From Teredinibacter turnerae (GTDB lineage Bacteria; Pseudomonadota; Gammaproteobacteria; Pseudomonadales; Cellvibrionaceae): 64,000 nt of DNA. The translations under genes and the position numbers were made by a program. The notes beneath the pieces were generated by a model. The model worked only from the letters and a program-made list of their open reading frames with translations. It ran no database searches and had not been told where the DNA came from. Below are positions 1-10,794 of the stretch, in pieces; position 1 is the first letter of the stretch; the number at the start of each line of letters is the position of its first letter. The DNA lies in the NCBI RefSeq assembly GCF_037935975.1, contig NZ_CP149817.1, forward strand, positions 1,860,001 to 1,924,000. The letters run 5' to 3'.

Positions 1-234
1 CAGTTTGAGTTTGGTGCCCACACCATCCGTGCCGGCAACCAGCACCGGCTGGTTGTAGCCCGTTGGGAGCTCGAACAGTGCGCCGAAGCCGCCAAGGCCC
101 GCCATCACTTCCGGTCGTCGCGTGCGCTTGGCCACAGATTTAATGCGCTCTACAAGGTCATTGCCCGCATCGATATCAACGCCGGCGTCTTTGTAGCTAA
201 GTGAGGGGGAATTGCTGGAGGATTGGTCTGTCAT
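1..234 (-). CDS. purM: Phosphoribosylformylglycinamidine cyclo-ligase (AIR synthase), 5' part only
   Basis: Cut by the left window edge: only the first 78 codons are present, reading leftward from ATG at 234. The visible protein has the PurM N-terminal signature, with [13 protein letters not shown] near residue 13 and the ATP-binding stretch [14 protein letters not shown] at the end. PurM makes aminoimidazole ribotide from FGAM with ATP in purine synthesis, in the cytoplasm. The divergent neighbour is the DUF2066 gene, an arrangement I recall from Pseudomonas. Identification is firm although the C-terminal two thirds cannot be seen. Confidence 0.93.
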   Translation of the reverse strand, partial: MTDQSSSNSPSLSYKDAGVDIDAGNDLVERIKSVAKRTRRPEVMAGLGGFGALFELPTGYNQPVLVAGTDGVGTKLKL

Positions 235-418
235 AGGGAAACGTCTGATCTTTTAATGATTAGCTAAAGCGTGCACCGTGAGTGGTCGCCTGTCTTAGAG
301 GGCGTGCATTTTAACAGTTTCATTGCGATGAATCTCGGGAAAACTGTGTCTCGAAACGCTGTCGACCTGCGGCGGAGTTGGTACAATGCCGCGCGGATCA
401 ACTTGGCTTGGAGAATTT

Positions 419-1549
419 ATGGCCCTACACACCCGTTATAACGCAGTATGGAACAAAATTTTTATTTTACTGACGGGCGCATGTTTTCTTAGCTTCGCAG
501 CGCAAGCGGCAGAACAAAACTACTTCCAGGCCGAGGTCGCGGTGCAATCACAAAGTACGGCGGCCCGTAAGCAAGCGGCAGAGACAGCACTGGCAGAAGT
601 GCTGGTACGTATGTCCGGCACGATGCAAGTGCTCGACAACCCTGTCATCAGTAAAACCCTGCCCAATGCCATTAGTTATGTTGAGCAGTTCCAGTACGCC
701 CCCAACACCAACCAGATTCAGCGTTTTGATGGCTATAACGAAGTTCTCAGTCTGGAATTTTCGCCTGCCGCAGTGGAGCGCTTGTTGCGGCAAGAGGCGG
801 GTATGCCATTTTGGCCGACCAACCGGCCTGGCACGCTGGTTTGGCTGGTGGAAGATAGCGCAAGCTACGGCCGCCAGTTGCTAGGCCCGGACGATATCCC
901 GGCGGTGTTTGCCAGTCTGAATATGGCGGCGCAGCGGCGTGGCTTGCCGTTGAACTTTCCGCTGATGGATCTGGAGGATCAGTTAGCGCTGTCTGCGGAC
1001 CAGGTGTGGGAATTGGACGAAACCGCGATACTATCGGCGTCCGAGCGCTATGGCGCGGATGTTATTCTGGTTGGCCGTTACTCTTCCACCTCTTCAGGGC
1101 GTATTCTCGCTACGTGGCAGTTTTTTCATCGAGACGAAACTCAGGTGTACGACAGCCGTGCCGAGGACCTTGCCGAGTTGGGCGGTCAGGCACTTGATCC
1201 GCTTGCGGATTATTTAGGCGCGCGTTACGCAATCACCAATGCACCCGGTGAAACCAAGGCTCTGGTGATGCAGCTGGAAGGTGTAAGCGACTTTAAATCT
1301 TACCGGGGTGCAGTCGGCTACCTTGAAAATCTCGCGTTAACCACCAAAGTAGTGCTCGCTGCTGTGCGAAACGATACCTTATTGCTCCACTTGAGTTCTG
1401 ATGCGGGGGTCGATAAATTTATCAGCACCTTGGCTTTGGACTCGAAGTTGGTGCCGGTAAGCGCGCTCGCTGCCAGTGAAGAAGTCCCTGTTTGGATGCA
1501 GATTCCCAAAGGAACTGCGCAAAACCCGCTAATTTATCGTTGGCGTTGA
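419..1549 (+). CDS. DUF2066 domain protein, predicted exported
   Basis: 376 residues from the ATG at 419, preferred over the upstream in-frame ATG at 386 because GGAG lies at 410-413 with good spacing. The N-terminus looks like a signal peptide (hydrophobic FILLTGACFLSFAAQAA, cleavage near residue 30). The rest is soluble with no membrane segment. The segment starting YFQAEVAVQSQS, followed by alternating Ala-rich helix and VLVRMSG, matches the DUF2066 family found beside purM and hda in pseudomonads. Function is unknown in the family as far as I know. It lies 25 bp upstream of hda and is probably cotranscribed with it. Confidence 0.8.
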   Translation: MALHTRYNAVWNKIFILLTGACFLSFAAQAAEQNYFQAEVAVQSQSTAARKQAAETALAEVLVRMSGTMQVLDNPVISKTLPNAISYVEQFQYAPNTNQIQRFDGYNEVLSLEFSPAAVERLLRQEAGMPFWPTNRPGTLVWLVEDSASYGRQLLGPDDIPAVFASLNMAAQRRGLPLNFPLMDLEDQLALSADQVWELDETAILSASERYGADVILVGRYSSTSSGRILATWQFFHRDETQVYDSRAEDLAELGGQALDPLADYLGARYAITNAPGETKALVMQLEGVSDFKSYRGAVGYLENLALTTKVVLAAVRNDTLLLHLSSDAGVDKFISTLALDSKLVPVSALAASEEVPVWMQIPKGTAQNPLIYRWR

Positions 1550-1574
1550 GAGATGAGTTTTAGTTAGGAGTGAT

Positions 1575-2285
1575 ATGGCCGCCCAACCGCAGCAACTTAG
1601 CCTGGGAATTGCTCTGCACGAGGAGGCGACTTTCGCCAATTACCTCGCGGTGGGCTCCGCCAACCGCCAAGCCGTGGATGCGTTGGAAAAGGTCGCGTCA
1701 GGCGCGAGCCTGGAAAATACATTTGTGTGGGGCGCCCATGGCACAGGCTTGAGTCACCTCTTGCAAGCTGTTTGTCACCAGGCGTCGGACTGCGGCCGAA
1801 GCCTTCAATACTTTCCCATGGCCGACGTCCGCGGCTATGCGCCTGCGGCATTGTGCGAGGGTCTGGAAGACTTGGATTTGGTGTGTCTCGATGGTATCGA
1901 GCATATTTGTGGTTCGCGCGAGTGGGAGCAGAGCTTGTTTCACCTGTTTAACCGGATGCGGGATGCAGGCAAAACACTGGTTTTCTCCTCGCACGTGAGC
2001 CCGGCAGCGCTGCCCATTGTATTGCCGGACCTTAAGTCCCGTTTGATGAGCTGCATTATTTATCATCTGGAAAGTTTAACGGATGATGCTAAAAAAGCGG
2101 CGTTGCAGCAGAGAGCCCACGAGCGTGGTTTTGATATGCCGGAAGAAGTTGCCAGTTTCATTCTTAATCGTGCTTCGCGGGACACGGCAGAATTATTCGA
2201 GTTACTGGATAAACTGGATGACGCGTCGTTGCAGGCGCAACGAAAACTCACCATTCCTTTTGTTAAAAGTGTACTAGAGCTTTAA
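1575..2285 (+). CDS. hda: DnaA regulatory inactivator Hda
   Basis: 236 residues, the usual size for Hda, which with the DNA-loaded beta clamp stimulates ATP hydrolysis by DnaA (RIDA) and limits re-initiation. The N-terminal clamp-binding motif QLSLG is at residues 7-11. The AAA+ fold follows: P-loop GAHGTGLSHLL near residue 54, Walker B-like LVCLDGIEHI near 95, and a sensor-2/lid region NRASRDTAELFELL near 196. The P-loop position normally occupied by Lys or Arg (R in E. coli Hda, as I recall) is Leu here. Preceded by TTAGGAGTG as ribosome site. Follows the DUF2066 gene by 25 bp. Confidence 0.9.
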   Translation: MAAQPQQLSLGIALHEEATFANYLAVGSANRQAVDALEKVASGASLENTFVWGAHGTGLSHLLQAVCHQASDCGRSLQYFPMADVRGYAPAALCEGLEDLDLVCLDGIEHICGSREWEQSLFHLFNRMRDAGKTLVFSSHVSPAALPIVLPDLKSRLMSCIIYHLESLTDDAKKAALQQRAHERGFDMPEEVASFILNRASRDTAELFELLDKLDDASLQAQRKLTIPFVKSVLEL

Positions 2286-2333
2286 GCGGGGTTCTTCCCG
2301 TTCTGTCTGCCCATCATTAACTACATATATAAA

Positions 2334-2355
2334 CCGCTGCCGGAGTTGGCAGCGG
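2334..2355 (-). terminator. Hairpin between hda and sppA
   Basis: Perfect 8-bp inverted repeat CCGCTGCC / GGCAGCGG with a 6-nt loop. Read on the minus strand it is followed by TTTATATATG, so it fits best as the transcription stop of the leftward sppA operon. There is no strong T-run on the plus side for hda. Confidence 0.5.
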
Positions 2356-2396
2356 CTTGCTGATCTGTTACCAGGTCGAGTCTGGTAGGATCGCAA

Positions 2397-4253
2397 TCAG
2401 GTAGGATTGCACAGCATGCAAAATGCCATGATCTCCGGCTGCTCACCGTCCTGGTACGACCCCTGAACTTTTTGCATTAGCTTGGCGAGGTTGCCTATAG
2501 GGCTCGCGTCGAAAAGTGCAGCCAGGCTACCAAGCTGACTGTGTTGATCCAGCAGGCCGCTCACACTGACCTCTTGCATAAGTGCATGCATAATTTCCTC
2601 GGTAGGCGAGAGCTCCCGTTTAATCTGCTTAATTTTATAACTGCCTGCACCAATGTGTTCAGCAGCAGCATCGAGTGTGTCGTGGAGGGTGCCGAGCTTG
2701 TCGACTAAACCCAGTGAAGCTGCAGCTTCGCCTGACCAAACTCGGCCCTGGGCTATTTCATGCACGCTGGCCGGGTCGCTGTCGCGCGCTTCGGCAACGA
2801 TATTCAGGAAATGATCGTAGACATCGTTAATGCTGCTTTGGATCAATTGCTTGGCTGGTGCAGAGAGTGGACGGTCGGGGTGATAGATGTCAGCCAACGC
2901 TGTGGTGCCAACACCATCCGAGTGCACACCAAGCTTGTCTAGTGCATTGGCCAGGTTTGGAATCAGCCCCCAGACCCCGATAGAACCCGTCAGGGTAGAC
3001 GGTGTAGCCCAAATCTCATCGCCAGCAGAAGCAACCCAATAACCGCCGGACGCGGCCATACTGCCCATCGAAATGTATACCGGCTTACCCGATTCGCGCG
3101 TGTTGAGTATTTCCTGACGAATCACTTCAGACGCAAATGCACTGCCGCCGCCACTATCAATGCGCAACACGATAGCCGCAATAGTCTTGTCGTCGCGGGC
3201 TCTGCGGATTAGCTCTGTCAGGCTGGCACTGCCGATTACGCCATTCGGTTGGTCGCCGCCAACAATATTGCCCTGGGCAACGATAAGACCGAGGGTTTTC
3301 TCGCTAGATGGCAGTTCGAGCTGAGTGGCCTGACGATATTCTTCGTATCCGATTGCGTCGTAGGTCTCGCCGTCGTCGCTGGCACCAACTTTCTCCGCCA
3401 ACAGCTGGCGGACATCGACACGCGATACAAGTTTGTCCACCAGGCCCGCCTGTAACGCTTTCTCTGCTTGTGAATCCTCGTTGTTACCGCTTGCGCCTGT
3501 CAGTGTGCCGATGTAGCTGTCGATAGCTCCGGGGGCCAATTGACGATTTCCAGTTACCCGGCTCACATAAGTATTCCAGAGCTCATTAAGCCAGCGACTA
3601 TTGTGTTCGCGGGAAGCTGGCGACATATCGTTGCGCATAAAAGGTTCTACCGCATCTTTGTACTGGCCGACCCGGAACACATGAAAGTCCACTGACAATT
3701 TGTCTGCAGCTTCTTTGAAATAGCTCTGGTACATCCCGAAACCCGTAATCAGGACGCTGCCCATATCATTGAGATAAATCGTGTCGGCGAAGCTCGCTAA
3801 AAAGTACTGTTGCTGTGAAAGATTGTCACCATAGGCGTAAATGGGTTTACCTGCGGCCTTGAATCCCTCCAGTGCTTGGCCCAGTTCTTCCATTTTACTG
3901 ATCCCGCCACCCGCAAACTTGGTGAGGTTGAGTACCATGCTGGTAATTCGGTCGTCGGTTGCCGCGTGATTTATGGTCTCGACCAGATCAATCAATGATG
4001 TTTCCAGCCGGCGACCGTCAGAGCCCAATACCAGGTCGGCGGGACTGGCCTCGTATGTCAACTGATCGACGAGGAACCCCTGCGGGGCAATATTCAAGGC
4101 GATATGGTTGGGTACATGCGGTTTTGGTGCATTGACTATCGCGGTGACGATTGCGGCGAGAATAATCAAAAATATCAGGTTAAAAAACGCAGCGCGCAGC
4201 CAGCTGATAAAGGCCCAAATAGCACTAAAAATGCTGGCGATAAATTTAAACAT
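2397..4253 (-). CDS. sppA: Signal peptide peptidase SppA, 67K type (protease IV)
   Basis: 618 residues from the ATG at 4253 (AAGGA eight bases upstream), the same size as the E. coli enzyme as I recall. An upstream in-frame extension to 4295 lacks support. A membrane anchor (AAFFNLIFLIILAAIVTAIV) near residues 20-42 places it in the inner membrane facing the periplasm. The N-terminal half carries the catalytic lysine in VGQYKDAVEPF (near 200) and the C-terminal half the nucleophile serine in SMAASGGYWVAS (near 400). It degrades signal peptides left after secretion. Its start overlaps the end of the DUF2069 gene by 8 bp, so the two are co-translated. The C-terminus ends with FCMLC, an exposed Cys pair. 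Confidence 0.95.
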   Translation of the reverse strand: MFKFIASIFSAIWAFISWLRAAFFNLIFLIILAAIVTAIVNAPKPHVPNHIALNIAPQGFLVDQLTYEASPADLVLGSDGRRLETSLIDLVETINHAATDDRITSMVLNLTKFAGGGISKMEELGQALEGFKAAGKPIYAYGDNLSQQQYFLASFADTIYLNDMGSVLITGFGMYQSYFKEAADKLSVDFHVFRVGQYKDAVEPFMRNDMSPASREHNSRWLNELWNTYVSRVTGNRQLAPGAIDSYIGTLTGASGNNEDSQAEKALQAGLVDKLVSRVDVRQLLAEKVGASDDGETYDAIGYEEYRQATQLELPSSEKTLGLIVAQGNIVGGDQPNGVIGSASLTELIRRARDDKTIAAIVLRIDSGGGSAFASEVIRQEILNTRESGKPVYISMGSMAASGGYWVASAGDEIWATPSTLTGSIGVWGLIPNLANALDKLGVHSDGVGTTALADIYHPDRPLSAPAKQLIQSSINDVYDHFLNIVAEARDSDPASVHEIAQGRVWSGEAAASLGLVDKLGTLHDTLDAAAEHIGAGSYKIKQIKRELSPTEEIMHALMQEVSVSGLLDQHSQLGSLAALFDASPIGNLAKLMQKVQGSYQDGEQPEIMAFCMLCNPT

Positions 4254-4637
4254 AAGGTGTTTCCTTGGCTTTTCGTTGCGACCATCGCGACGCAAGCATG
4301 GCGGCGATAAAGATGTATACGGTCAGTATAAGAAACAGAATATCGAGGTATCCGGCGGTAGAAACAAGCGCGCCGTCCACGGCTTTGACAAAATAGATCA
4401 ATATGACAAAGCACAGCCAGCTAAAACTGCGGTAATAGCCCGTCAGCATGCCGGGCAATAACGCAGCTAACGGGAGACTCTGAGCGATAAAAACCACCCA
4501 GTTGGGCCCCGAATGGCGTAAAAAATTCCATGCAAAGAAAAGCAGGATCAACGCGGCCAGGCCAGCATAGGTTGCTATCAAGCTAAAGCGAAGTTTGGTA
4601 TTCAGGTGCGAAATCGGTTTGGGTGGGCTAGAACGCA

Positions 4638-4638
<1 letters not shown>
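4246..4638 (-). CDS. DUF2069 membrane protein
   Basis: 130 residues from ATG 4638, which overlaps the wrbA stop as TAATG. A longer reading to 4692 would run into wrbA and is not needed. Four hydrophobic segments are visible (SLIATYAGLAALILLFFAW, FIAQSLPLAALLPGML, WLCFVILIYFVKAV, YLDILFLILTVYIFIAAML), so it is a small integral inner-membrane protein. The family has no assigned function that I know of. It is regularly found downstream of wrbA in pseudomonads. Tight coupling on both sides (wrbA before, sppA after) makes it part of one operon. Confidence 0.8.
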
Positions 4639-5578
<940 letters not shown>

Positions 5579-5707
5579 GGGTCGCTCTCAGTTAAAAGCG
5601 GGCATTCTACCTTGTCGCTGGCGCAGACTCCTACTCTATGCGTGCGCGCGATCATCTTGTATCGATTACTGCTACAATTTTTTGCCCAGTCAGATGGATA
5701 TTTTGTA

Positions 5708-6994
5708 ATGCAAAAACTGGTAAAAGCCTGGCTCAAGCGCAGCAAGCGCATTAGGGGAGTCCTGTTTCAATTCGGTAAAGAGCTGTTTTTCGAGTTTAAC
5801 GAGCGCGGCTGCCAGCGCAGCGCAGCTGCACTGACTTACATGACGTTATTTGCGCTGGTTCCGTTAATGACGGTCACCTACACCATGTTTTCGGCAATAC
5901 CTGCCTTCGATGGTGTCGGAGACCAGCTAAACGGGTTGATATTTCATCATTTTTTACCCGAAACCGGTGAAGAGGTATCCCAGTACCTGTCCGACTTCTC
6001 TTCCCAGGCGCGGCGGTTGAGCGGAGTTGGGGTTGTGATGCTGCTGGTCACCGCGTACCTCATGTTGCGCAATATTGAGACCACGTTTAACAGTATTTGG
6101 GGCGTGAAGCAGGCGCGCTCCGGACTCTCGGGTTATTTGTTGTACTGGGCGATTCTCAGTGTTGGACCGATTCTGGTTGCCGCGGCTTTCCTGTTGAGCA
6201 CCTATTTGCTTTCTGTGCAAATTATGCTGGAGGATCTAGACGGTCTCGGGGTGATGCAGCTGGTGTATCGCGTGGTGCCCTGGGCGCTCACCAGCGCGGC
6301 GTTTACACTGCTGTTTGTGGCCGTGCCCAACTGTCGGGTGCCGCTTAAGTTTGGGGCTATCGGCGGGGTCGTTACAGCGTTTGCTTTTGAGGTTGTAAAG
6401 GCGATATTTGGTTATATCGTCGCGAATTCCAGCTTCAAACTGATCTATGGTGCGTTCGCCGTGGTGCCACTATTCCTGCTGTGGGTCAACTTGCTTTGGA
6501 CTATCATCCTCGGGGGAGCGGTGTTTGTGCGCACGCTTGCCGAACACAGTTATGCATCGCGGATCTCACGGCTATCGGATATGATAGTGGTTCTTATTTG
6601 CTTGGCGTTGTTTCGTGAGAAAGCAGCACTGGGCGAGAGCGTGTCCGACAGAGACTGTGTGCGTCTCGGCATTGGTCTGGTCCATTGGCAGCGGATGCGG
6701 AGTCTGATGGTTGAGCACCGCTGGATCGCTGTTACCGAATCTGGGGATTATGTGCTGAGCCGCGATTTGCGACGCGCAAACATCTGGGAGGTGGCAAGCA
6801 TGGTGCGAATGCCAGTTTCGGAGGAACTGTCGTCGCTGCGCGAGAACATTGCGGGTCGTGCGCCTTGGTTCGCTGATTTTCTCGAACGCCAGAGTGAGTT
6901 GCGCAGCCATGCAGAAAGCGCTTTTTCTGTCTCGCTTGAAAGTTTGTTTGCAGCTGAACGTGAAGAAGAAAAACCGTTGACGGATCAAACCTGA
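5708..6994 (+). CDS. YihY/virulence factor BrkB family membrane protein
   Basis: 428 residues from ATG 5708. An upstream in-frame ATG at 5552 would overlap arsC's start and is rejected. The core is the BrkB/YihY fold: RSAAALTYMTLFALVPLMTV near residue 35, then six hydrophobic segments, including LSGYLLYWAILSVGPILVAAAF and FAVVPLFLLWVNLLWTIILGG. A C-terminal cytosolic tail of about 130 residues has a winged-helix look (RLGIGLVHWQRMRSLMVEHRWIAVTESGDYVLS). Formerly called RNase BN, a role now given to RNase Z. Function remains unsettled (transport or envelope). Ribosome site weak. Confidence 0.85.
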   Translation: MQKLVKAWLKRSKRIRGVLFQFGKELFFEFNERGCQRSAAALTYMTLFALVPLMTVTYTMFSAIPAFDGVGDQLNGLIFHHFLPETGEEVSQYLSDFSSQARRLSGVGVVMLLVTAYLMLRNIETTFNSIWGVKQARSGLSGYLLYWAILSVGPILVAAAFLLSTYLLSVQIMLEDLDGLGVMQLVYRVVPWALTSAAFTLLFVAVPNCRVPLKFGAIGGVVTAFAFEVVKAIFGYIVANSSFKLIYGAFAVVPLFLLWVNLLWTIILGGAVFVRTLAEHSYASRISRLSDMIVVLICLALFREKAALGESVSDRDCVRLGIGLVHWQRMRSLMVEHRWIAVTESGDYVLSRDLRRANIWEVASMVRMPVSEELSSLRENIAGRAPWFADFLERQSELRSHAESAFSVSLESLFAAEREEEKPLTDQT

Positions 6995-7081
6995 TGGCAT
7001 ATTCCAAAACGCAGGCGATATTGCTGTCTATACTCAACTACATCGGATAAGTACACCCTAACCAGATTACGATACAGACAC

Positions 7082-7453
7082 ATGGCGTTACCCATACTCA
7101 TTTGTGACGATTCAAACATGGCCCGCAAGCAGGTGACTCGTAGCCTTCCTGCCGGTTGGGACGTGGAAATTACCTATGCCACAAATGGCGCAGAAGCGCT
7201 TGATGTTATCAGAGCTGGCAAAGCAGATATGGTGTTCCTCGACTTGACTATGCCCGTATTGGATGGTTACGGGGTGCTTGAAACCGTGCGCCGTGAGGAT
7301 CTTAATTGCATGATTATTGTGATTTCTGGTGATATTCAGCCAGAAGCACATGAGCGGGTAAAAGCGCTAGGGGCTATCGACTTTATTAAGAAGCCTGTCG
7401 ACCAAACTAAATTGGAAACCGTACTCACCACCTACGGGTTGATATCTGGTTAA
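7082..7453 (+). CDS. Single-domain response regulator (CheY-like)
   Basis: 123 residues made only of a receiver domain: acidic pair CDDS near residue 9, phospho-acceptor Asp in MVFLDLTMPVLDGYG near 53, switch residue in IIVISGD near 82, and conserved Lys in FIKKPVD near 103. It has no output domain, so it acts by protein contact or as a phosphate relay. No histidine kinase is adjacent; the partner must be elsewhere. The upstream gap to yihY is 87 bp. Confidence 0.88.
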   Translation: MALPILICDDSNMARKQVTRSLPAGWDVEITYATNGAEALDVIRAGKADMVFLDLTMPVLDGYGVLETVRREDLNCMIIVISGDIQPEAHERVKALGAIDFIKKPVDQTKLETVLTTYGLISG

Positions 7454-7671
7454 CGCCATCAACAGGCGCAACCGTCCCCCGGTCTTCTTATGCTTGCGGC
7501 CAGCGTCCCCTGTTTTATTGCTGTTCTATCGAGCGACTTCGAGCCCTTTAGTCACCCCGACCCGCCGATCTCTCCCTGCGCGGCTGTGCAGGTATTTGCC
7601 AATGCTAACTCGGTGCCCGCTGCAGTCTGCAATCCTGATAGAATCGGCAAAATTTTTATGAATACGCTGAT

Positions 7672-8901
7672 ATGAATCCCTCATCTTTTGCTCAAAAGTT
7701 CACTGGTGACGCTGCTATTGTTGACCTAATGGAAGACCTTGGCGACGCACTGAATGTAAATCCGGATCTCTTGTTTCTAGGCGGTGGCAATCCGGCGCAT
7801 ATTCCAGAGTTTGAAGCCCGTATTGGCGAGCATTTAAAAGCGATATGTGATCAGCCAGCTGAGCTGCACAAGTTGGTTGGTATCTACCAGTCGCCCCAGG
7901 GCAATGAAGCGTTTATCAGCGCGCTTGCCAACTACCTGCAGCAACGCTACCAATGGCCGGTGAGTGCGGCGAATATCGCGGTTGCAAATGGCAGTCAGTC
8001 AGCGTTTTTTATCTTGCTGAATTTGCTCGCGGCACAAGGCCAGATATGCCTACCAATGATGCCGGAATACTTGGGCTACCGCGACCAGGGGCTTGCGGAT
8101 AACACCTTCAAAGGCTATCGCCCGCGTATAGAGCTGATCGGTGAGCACCGTTTCAAATACCACATCGATTTCGATGCACTCGAAATTACGCCCGATACAG
8201 CCGCGCTGTGCGTCTCTCGGCCGACCAACCCATCAGGTAATGTTGTTTCTGACGATGAGATGCGCCAGCTGCAAACCATAGCGCGCGCGCACAATATTCC
8301 GCTTATTGTTGATTGCGCCTATGGGTTTCCGTTTCCAGGTGTTGTTTATCAGGAAGCGGAGTCATTTTGGGATGACAACACCATTCTTATGTTGAGCCTG
8401 TCCAAGCTCGGTCTGCCCGGTGTGCGCACCGGTATCGTTGTTGCGCCCGAAGCCGTTATCGAAAAGTTCGTGAGCGCAAACACCATTATTTCCCTAGCTT
8501 GCGGTAATCTAGGGCCGATGCTGATGAATTCTCTTATGGCTGCCAATGAGTTGGATTCGATCTGCGAAACGGTTATTCAGCCCTACTATCGCGCTAAGCA
8601 GGCCTACATGTTGGCGCAAATAGATCGTCATCTGGCGGGGTTGAACTATCGGGTGCACGAGTCGGAAGGGGCGTTTTTTGTCTGGATCTGGTTTCCGGAT
8701 TTGCCTGTCAGTAGCGAGCAGCTGTACCAGCGTATGAAGGAGGCCAACGTGCTGATTATGGCCGGAGAGCATTTTTTCTTTGGGATGGACGAAAGTTGGG
8801 ATCACGCGCACCAGTGTATTCGCCTGAATTTTTGTCAGGCGCCAGAGGTGATTAGTGATGCACTGCAAATACTTGCAAGAGAGGTCCGCGCGTTGGGGTA
8901 A
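7672..8901 (+). CDS. avtA: Valine--pyruvate aminotransferase AvtA
   Basis: 409 residues of fold-type I aminotransferase. AvtA features are the opening FAQKFTGDAAIVDLMEDLGDAL and LLFLGGGNPAHIPEFEA. The PLP lysine is in LMLSLSKLGLPGVRTGIV near 245; the substrate carboxylate Arg is likely in CIRLNFCQAP near the end. AvtA moves the amino group between valine/alanine and pyruvate/2-ketoisovalerate. The 218-bp gap upstream holds no convincing gene; a 61-codon ORF there overlaps the start as ATGA but has a Pro/Cys-rich composition unlike its neighbours. Convergent with rnt. Confidence 0.88.
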   Translation: MNPSSFAQKFTGDAAIVDLMEDLGDALNVNPDLLFLGGGNPAHIPEFEARIGEHLKAICDQPAELHKLVGIYQSPQGNEAFISALANYLQQRYQWPVSAANIAVANGSQSAFFILLNLLAAQGQICLPMMPEYLGYRDQGLADNTFKGYRPRIELIGEHRFKYHIDFDALEITPDTAALCVSRPTNPSGNVVSDDEMRQLQTIARAHNIPLIVDCAYGFPFPGVVYQEAESFWDDNTILMLSLSKLGLPGVRTGIVVAPEAVIEKFVSANTIISLACGNLGPMLMNSLMAANELDSICETVIQPYYRAKQAYMLAQIDRHLAGLNYRVHESEGAFFVWIWFPDLPVSSEQLYQRMKEANVLIMAGEHFFFGMDESWDHAHQCIRLNFCQAPEVISDALQILAREVRALG

Positions 8902-8937
8902 AGCCCACGGCGCGATTGCCGGGGGCTTATATCGAGC

Positions 8938-9573
8938 TTACTCGAGTGGCCAGCCGCCGAGGGCTTTCCATTTGTTCACCATCAGGCAGAAGAGGTCGGC
9001 CGTTTTTTCCGCATCATAAGCGGCTGAGTGAGCTTCGCGATTGGAAAACTCGAGGCCGGCAAGTTTGCAGGAGGTCGCCAGCACCGTGTGGCCGAAGATA
9101 AGGCCACACAAAGTCGCAGTATCGAAACAGGAAAACGGATGAAAGGGATTTCGCTTGATATCGCTGCGTGCCGCTGCGGCGTTAAGAAAGTTTAAGTCAA
9201 AATGCGCGTTGTGGCCTACCAGCACAGCGCGATTACAGCCATAGCCCTTCACGGCTTTGCGCACGCCGGCAAAAATATCGCCTAATGCAATTGCTTCTGG
9301 CACGGCTTCTCGATCTTCGCTTTCCAGGTCAATGCCCGTAAACTCCAGTGCCGCCTTTTCAATGTTGGCTCCCTCAAACGGCTCGACATGGAAAGAAAAC
9401 GTTTCGTCCCGCTGCAGGAATCCATTGTCATCCATATGTAAGGTAACCGCTGCGATTTCCAGTAGCGCATCGGTGGCTGCATTAAAACCGCCGGTTTCCA
9501 CATCGATAATTACAGGTAGAAAGCCGCGAAAACGTTGTGCGAACGGGGTTTTGACTATCTCGGTAGAACTCAC
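8938..9573 (-). CDS. rnt: Ribonuclease T
   Basis: 211 residues, GTG start at 9573. DEDDh exonuclease: Exo [20 protein letters not shown] near residue 22, Exo [16 protein letters not shown] near 118, Exo [18 protein letters not shown] near 182. RNase T trims the 3' ends of tRNA, 5S and 23S rRNA. It lies 18 bp downstream of pyrC on the same strand, the order also recalled in Pseudomonas (pyrC-rnt). Confidence 0.95.
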   Translation of the reverse strand: MSSTEIVKTPFAQRFRGFLPVIIDVETGGFNAATDALLEIAAVTLHMDDNGFLQRDETFSFHVEPFEGANIEKAALEFTGIDLESEDREAVPEAIALGDIFAGVRKAVKGYGCNRAVLVGHNAHFDLNFLNAAAARSDIKRNPFHPFSCFDTATLCGLIFGHTVLATSCKLAGLEFSNREAHSAAYDAEKTADLFCLMVNKWKALGGWPLE

Positions 9574-9591
9574 TTACTCACGCCTTGTAGG

Positions 9592-10626
9592 TTATTTTTG
9601 AACTCGCCAATTCAGGGTTTCGCCCGCTTTTACCGGTACGAGTGACTCGTCGCCGAAGGTCAGGGTATCGGGTACAGACCATGGTTCGCGGCGCAAGGTG
9701 ATGGTGTCTGAGTTGCGCGGCAAGCCATAGAAATCGGGGCCGAAGTGGCTGGCAAAGCCCTCCAGGCGGTCCAGTGCGCCAGCATCCTCAAAGGCTTCGG
9801 CGTAGAGCTCAATGGCCGCAAACGCGGTGTAGCTGCCTGCGCATCCACACGCCGCTTCTTTGCGGCTCTTGGCGTGAGGCGCAGAATCGGTACCGAGGAA
9901 GAACTTCGGGCTGCCGCTAGTGGCCGCAGCGACTAGTGCTTGCTGATGAGTTTGGCGCTTCAGAATTGGCAGGCAGTAATAGTGCGGGCGAATACCTCCG
10001 GCCAACATATGGTTGCGGTTGTAGAGCAGATGGTGGGCGGTAATAGTGGCGGCGACGTTGTCGGGGGCTTGAGCGACGAACTCCGCAGCTTGCTGGGTGG
10101 TGATATGTTCCAGCACAATTTTCAATTTTGGAAAATCGGCTACAACCTTGCGCAGCGTTCGTTCTATGAACACGGCTTCGCGGTCGAAAATATCGATAGC
10201 ACTGTCGGTGACTTCACCGTGTAAGAGCAAAAGGACGCCTTGTCGTTCCATTTCTTCCAGTGCTGGGTAAATATGCTGAATATCCGTGACCCCGGACGCA
10301 GAGTTGGTTGTGGCGCCAGCGGGGTAGAGCTTACAGGCCACAACACCGGCCGCTTTCGCGGTAGCAATCGTCTCGGGTGTGGTGTTGTTTGTCAGATAAA
10401 GAACCATTAAGGGTTCGAATGGTGTATCCGCTGGAATCTGAGCCTCAATGCGGGCCCGATAGGCCAGAGCCTCCTCGGCATTTGTTACCGGTGGCACCAG
10501 ATTGGGCATGATAATCGCTCGGGCAAAGCTGGCGGCAGCGTGAGGTACAGTGGTTTCCAGGGCTGTCCCGTCGCGCAGGTGAATATGCCAGTCGTCTGGG
10601 CGCAACAGGGTCAGTGAATCTGTCAT
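9592..10626 (-). CDS. pyrC: Dihydroorotase, E. coli type
   Basis: 344 residues from ATG 10626 (AAGG nine bases upstream), close to E. coli PyrC; the in-frame extension to 10659 is not needed. Zinc ligands: WHIHLRDG near residue 10, carbamylated Lys in [16 protein letters not shown] near 97, LLLHGEV near 132, LEHITT near 171, and FLGTDSAPH near 243. It closes carbamoyl-aspartate to dihydroorotate, the step after PyrB (encoded at 43.2 kb). The active-site set is complete, so this is a working enzyme and not the PyrC-like pseudo-subunit. Confidence 0.96.
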   Translation of the reverse strand: MTDSLTLLRPDDWHIHLRDGTALETTVPHAAASFARAIIMPNLVPPVTNAEEALAYRARIEAQIPADTPFEPLMVLYLTNNTTPETIATAKAAGVVACKLYPAGATTNSASGVTDIQHIYPALEEMERQGVLLLLHGEVTDSAIDIFDREAVFIERTLRKVVADFPKLKIVLEHITTQQAAEFVAQAPDNVAATITAHHLLYNRNHMLAGGIRPHYYCLPILKRQTHQQALVAAATSGSPKFFLGTDSAPHAKSRKEAACGCAGSYTAFAAIELYAEAFEDAGALDRLEGFASHFGPDFYGLPRNSDTITLRREPWSVPDTLTFGDESLVPVKAGETLNWRVQK

Positions 10627-10794
10627 GGATTGAAGCCTTATGGTTGTCGGGGCGGCCAAATGGGCGCATACCCACTATGCTTAAGATAATACGCAGGGGC
10701 GCATGCTACCGGAAATGGCGTCAGTTGCCCATGACTCAAGAAACGGCTGTGCCTGCCGATAATCGACAAATAACCCGGAATTCAGTTGTTCACC

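Noticed and set aside
7490-7675. 61-codon ORF overlapping the avtA start as ATGA
   Set aside because: Composition (Pro/Cys/Ser-rich, no hydrophobic pattern) is unlike the neighbouring genes and there is no ribosome site; the overlap is probably chance.
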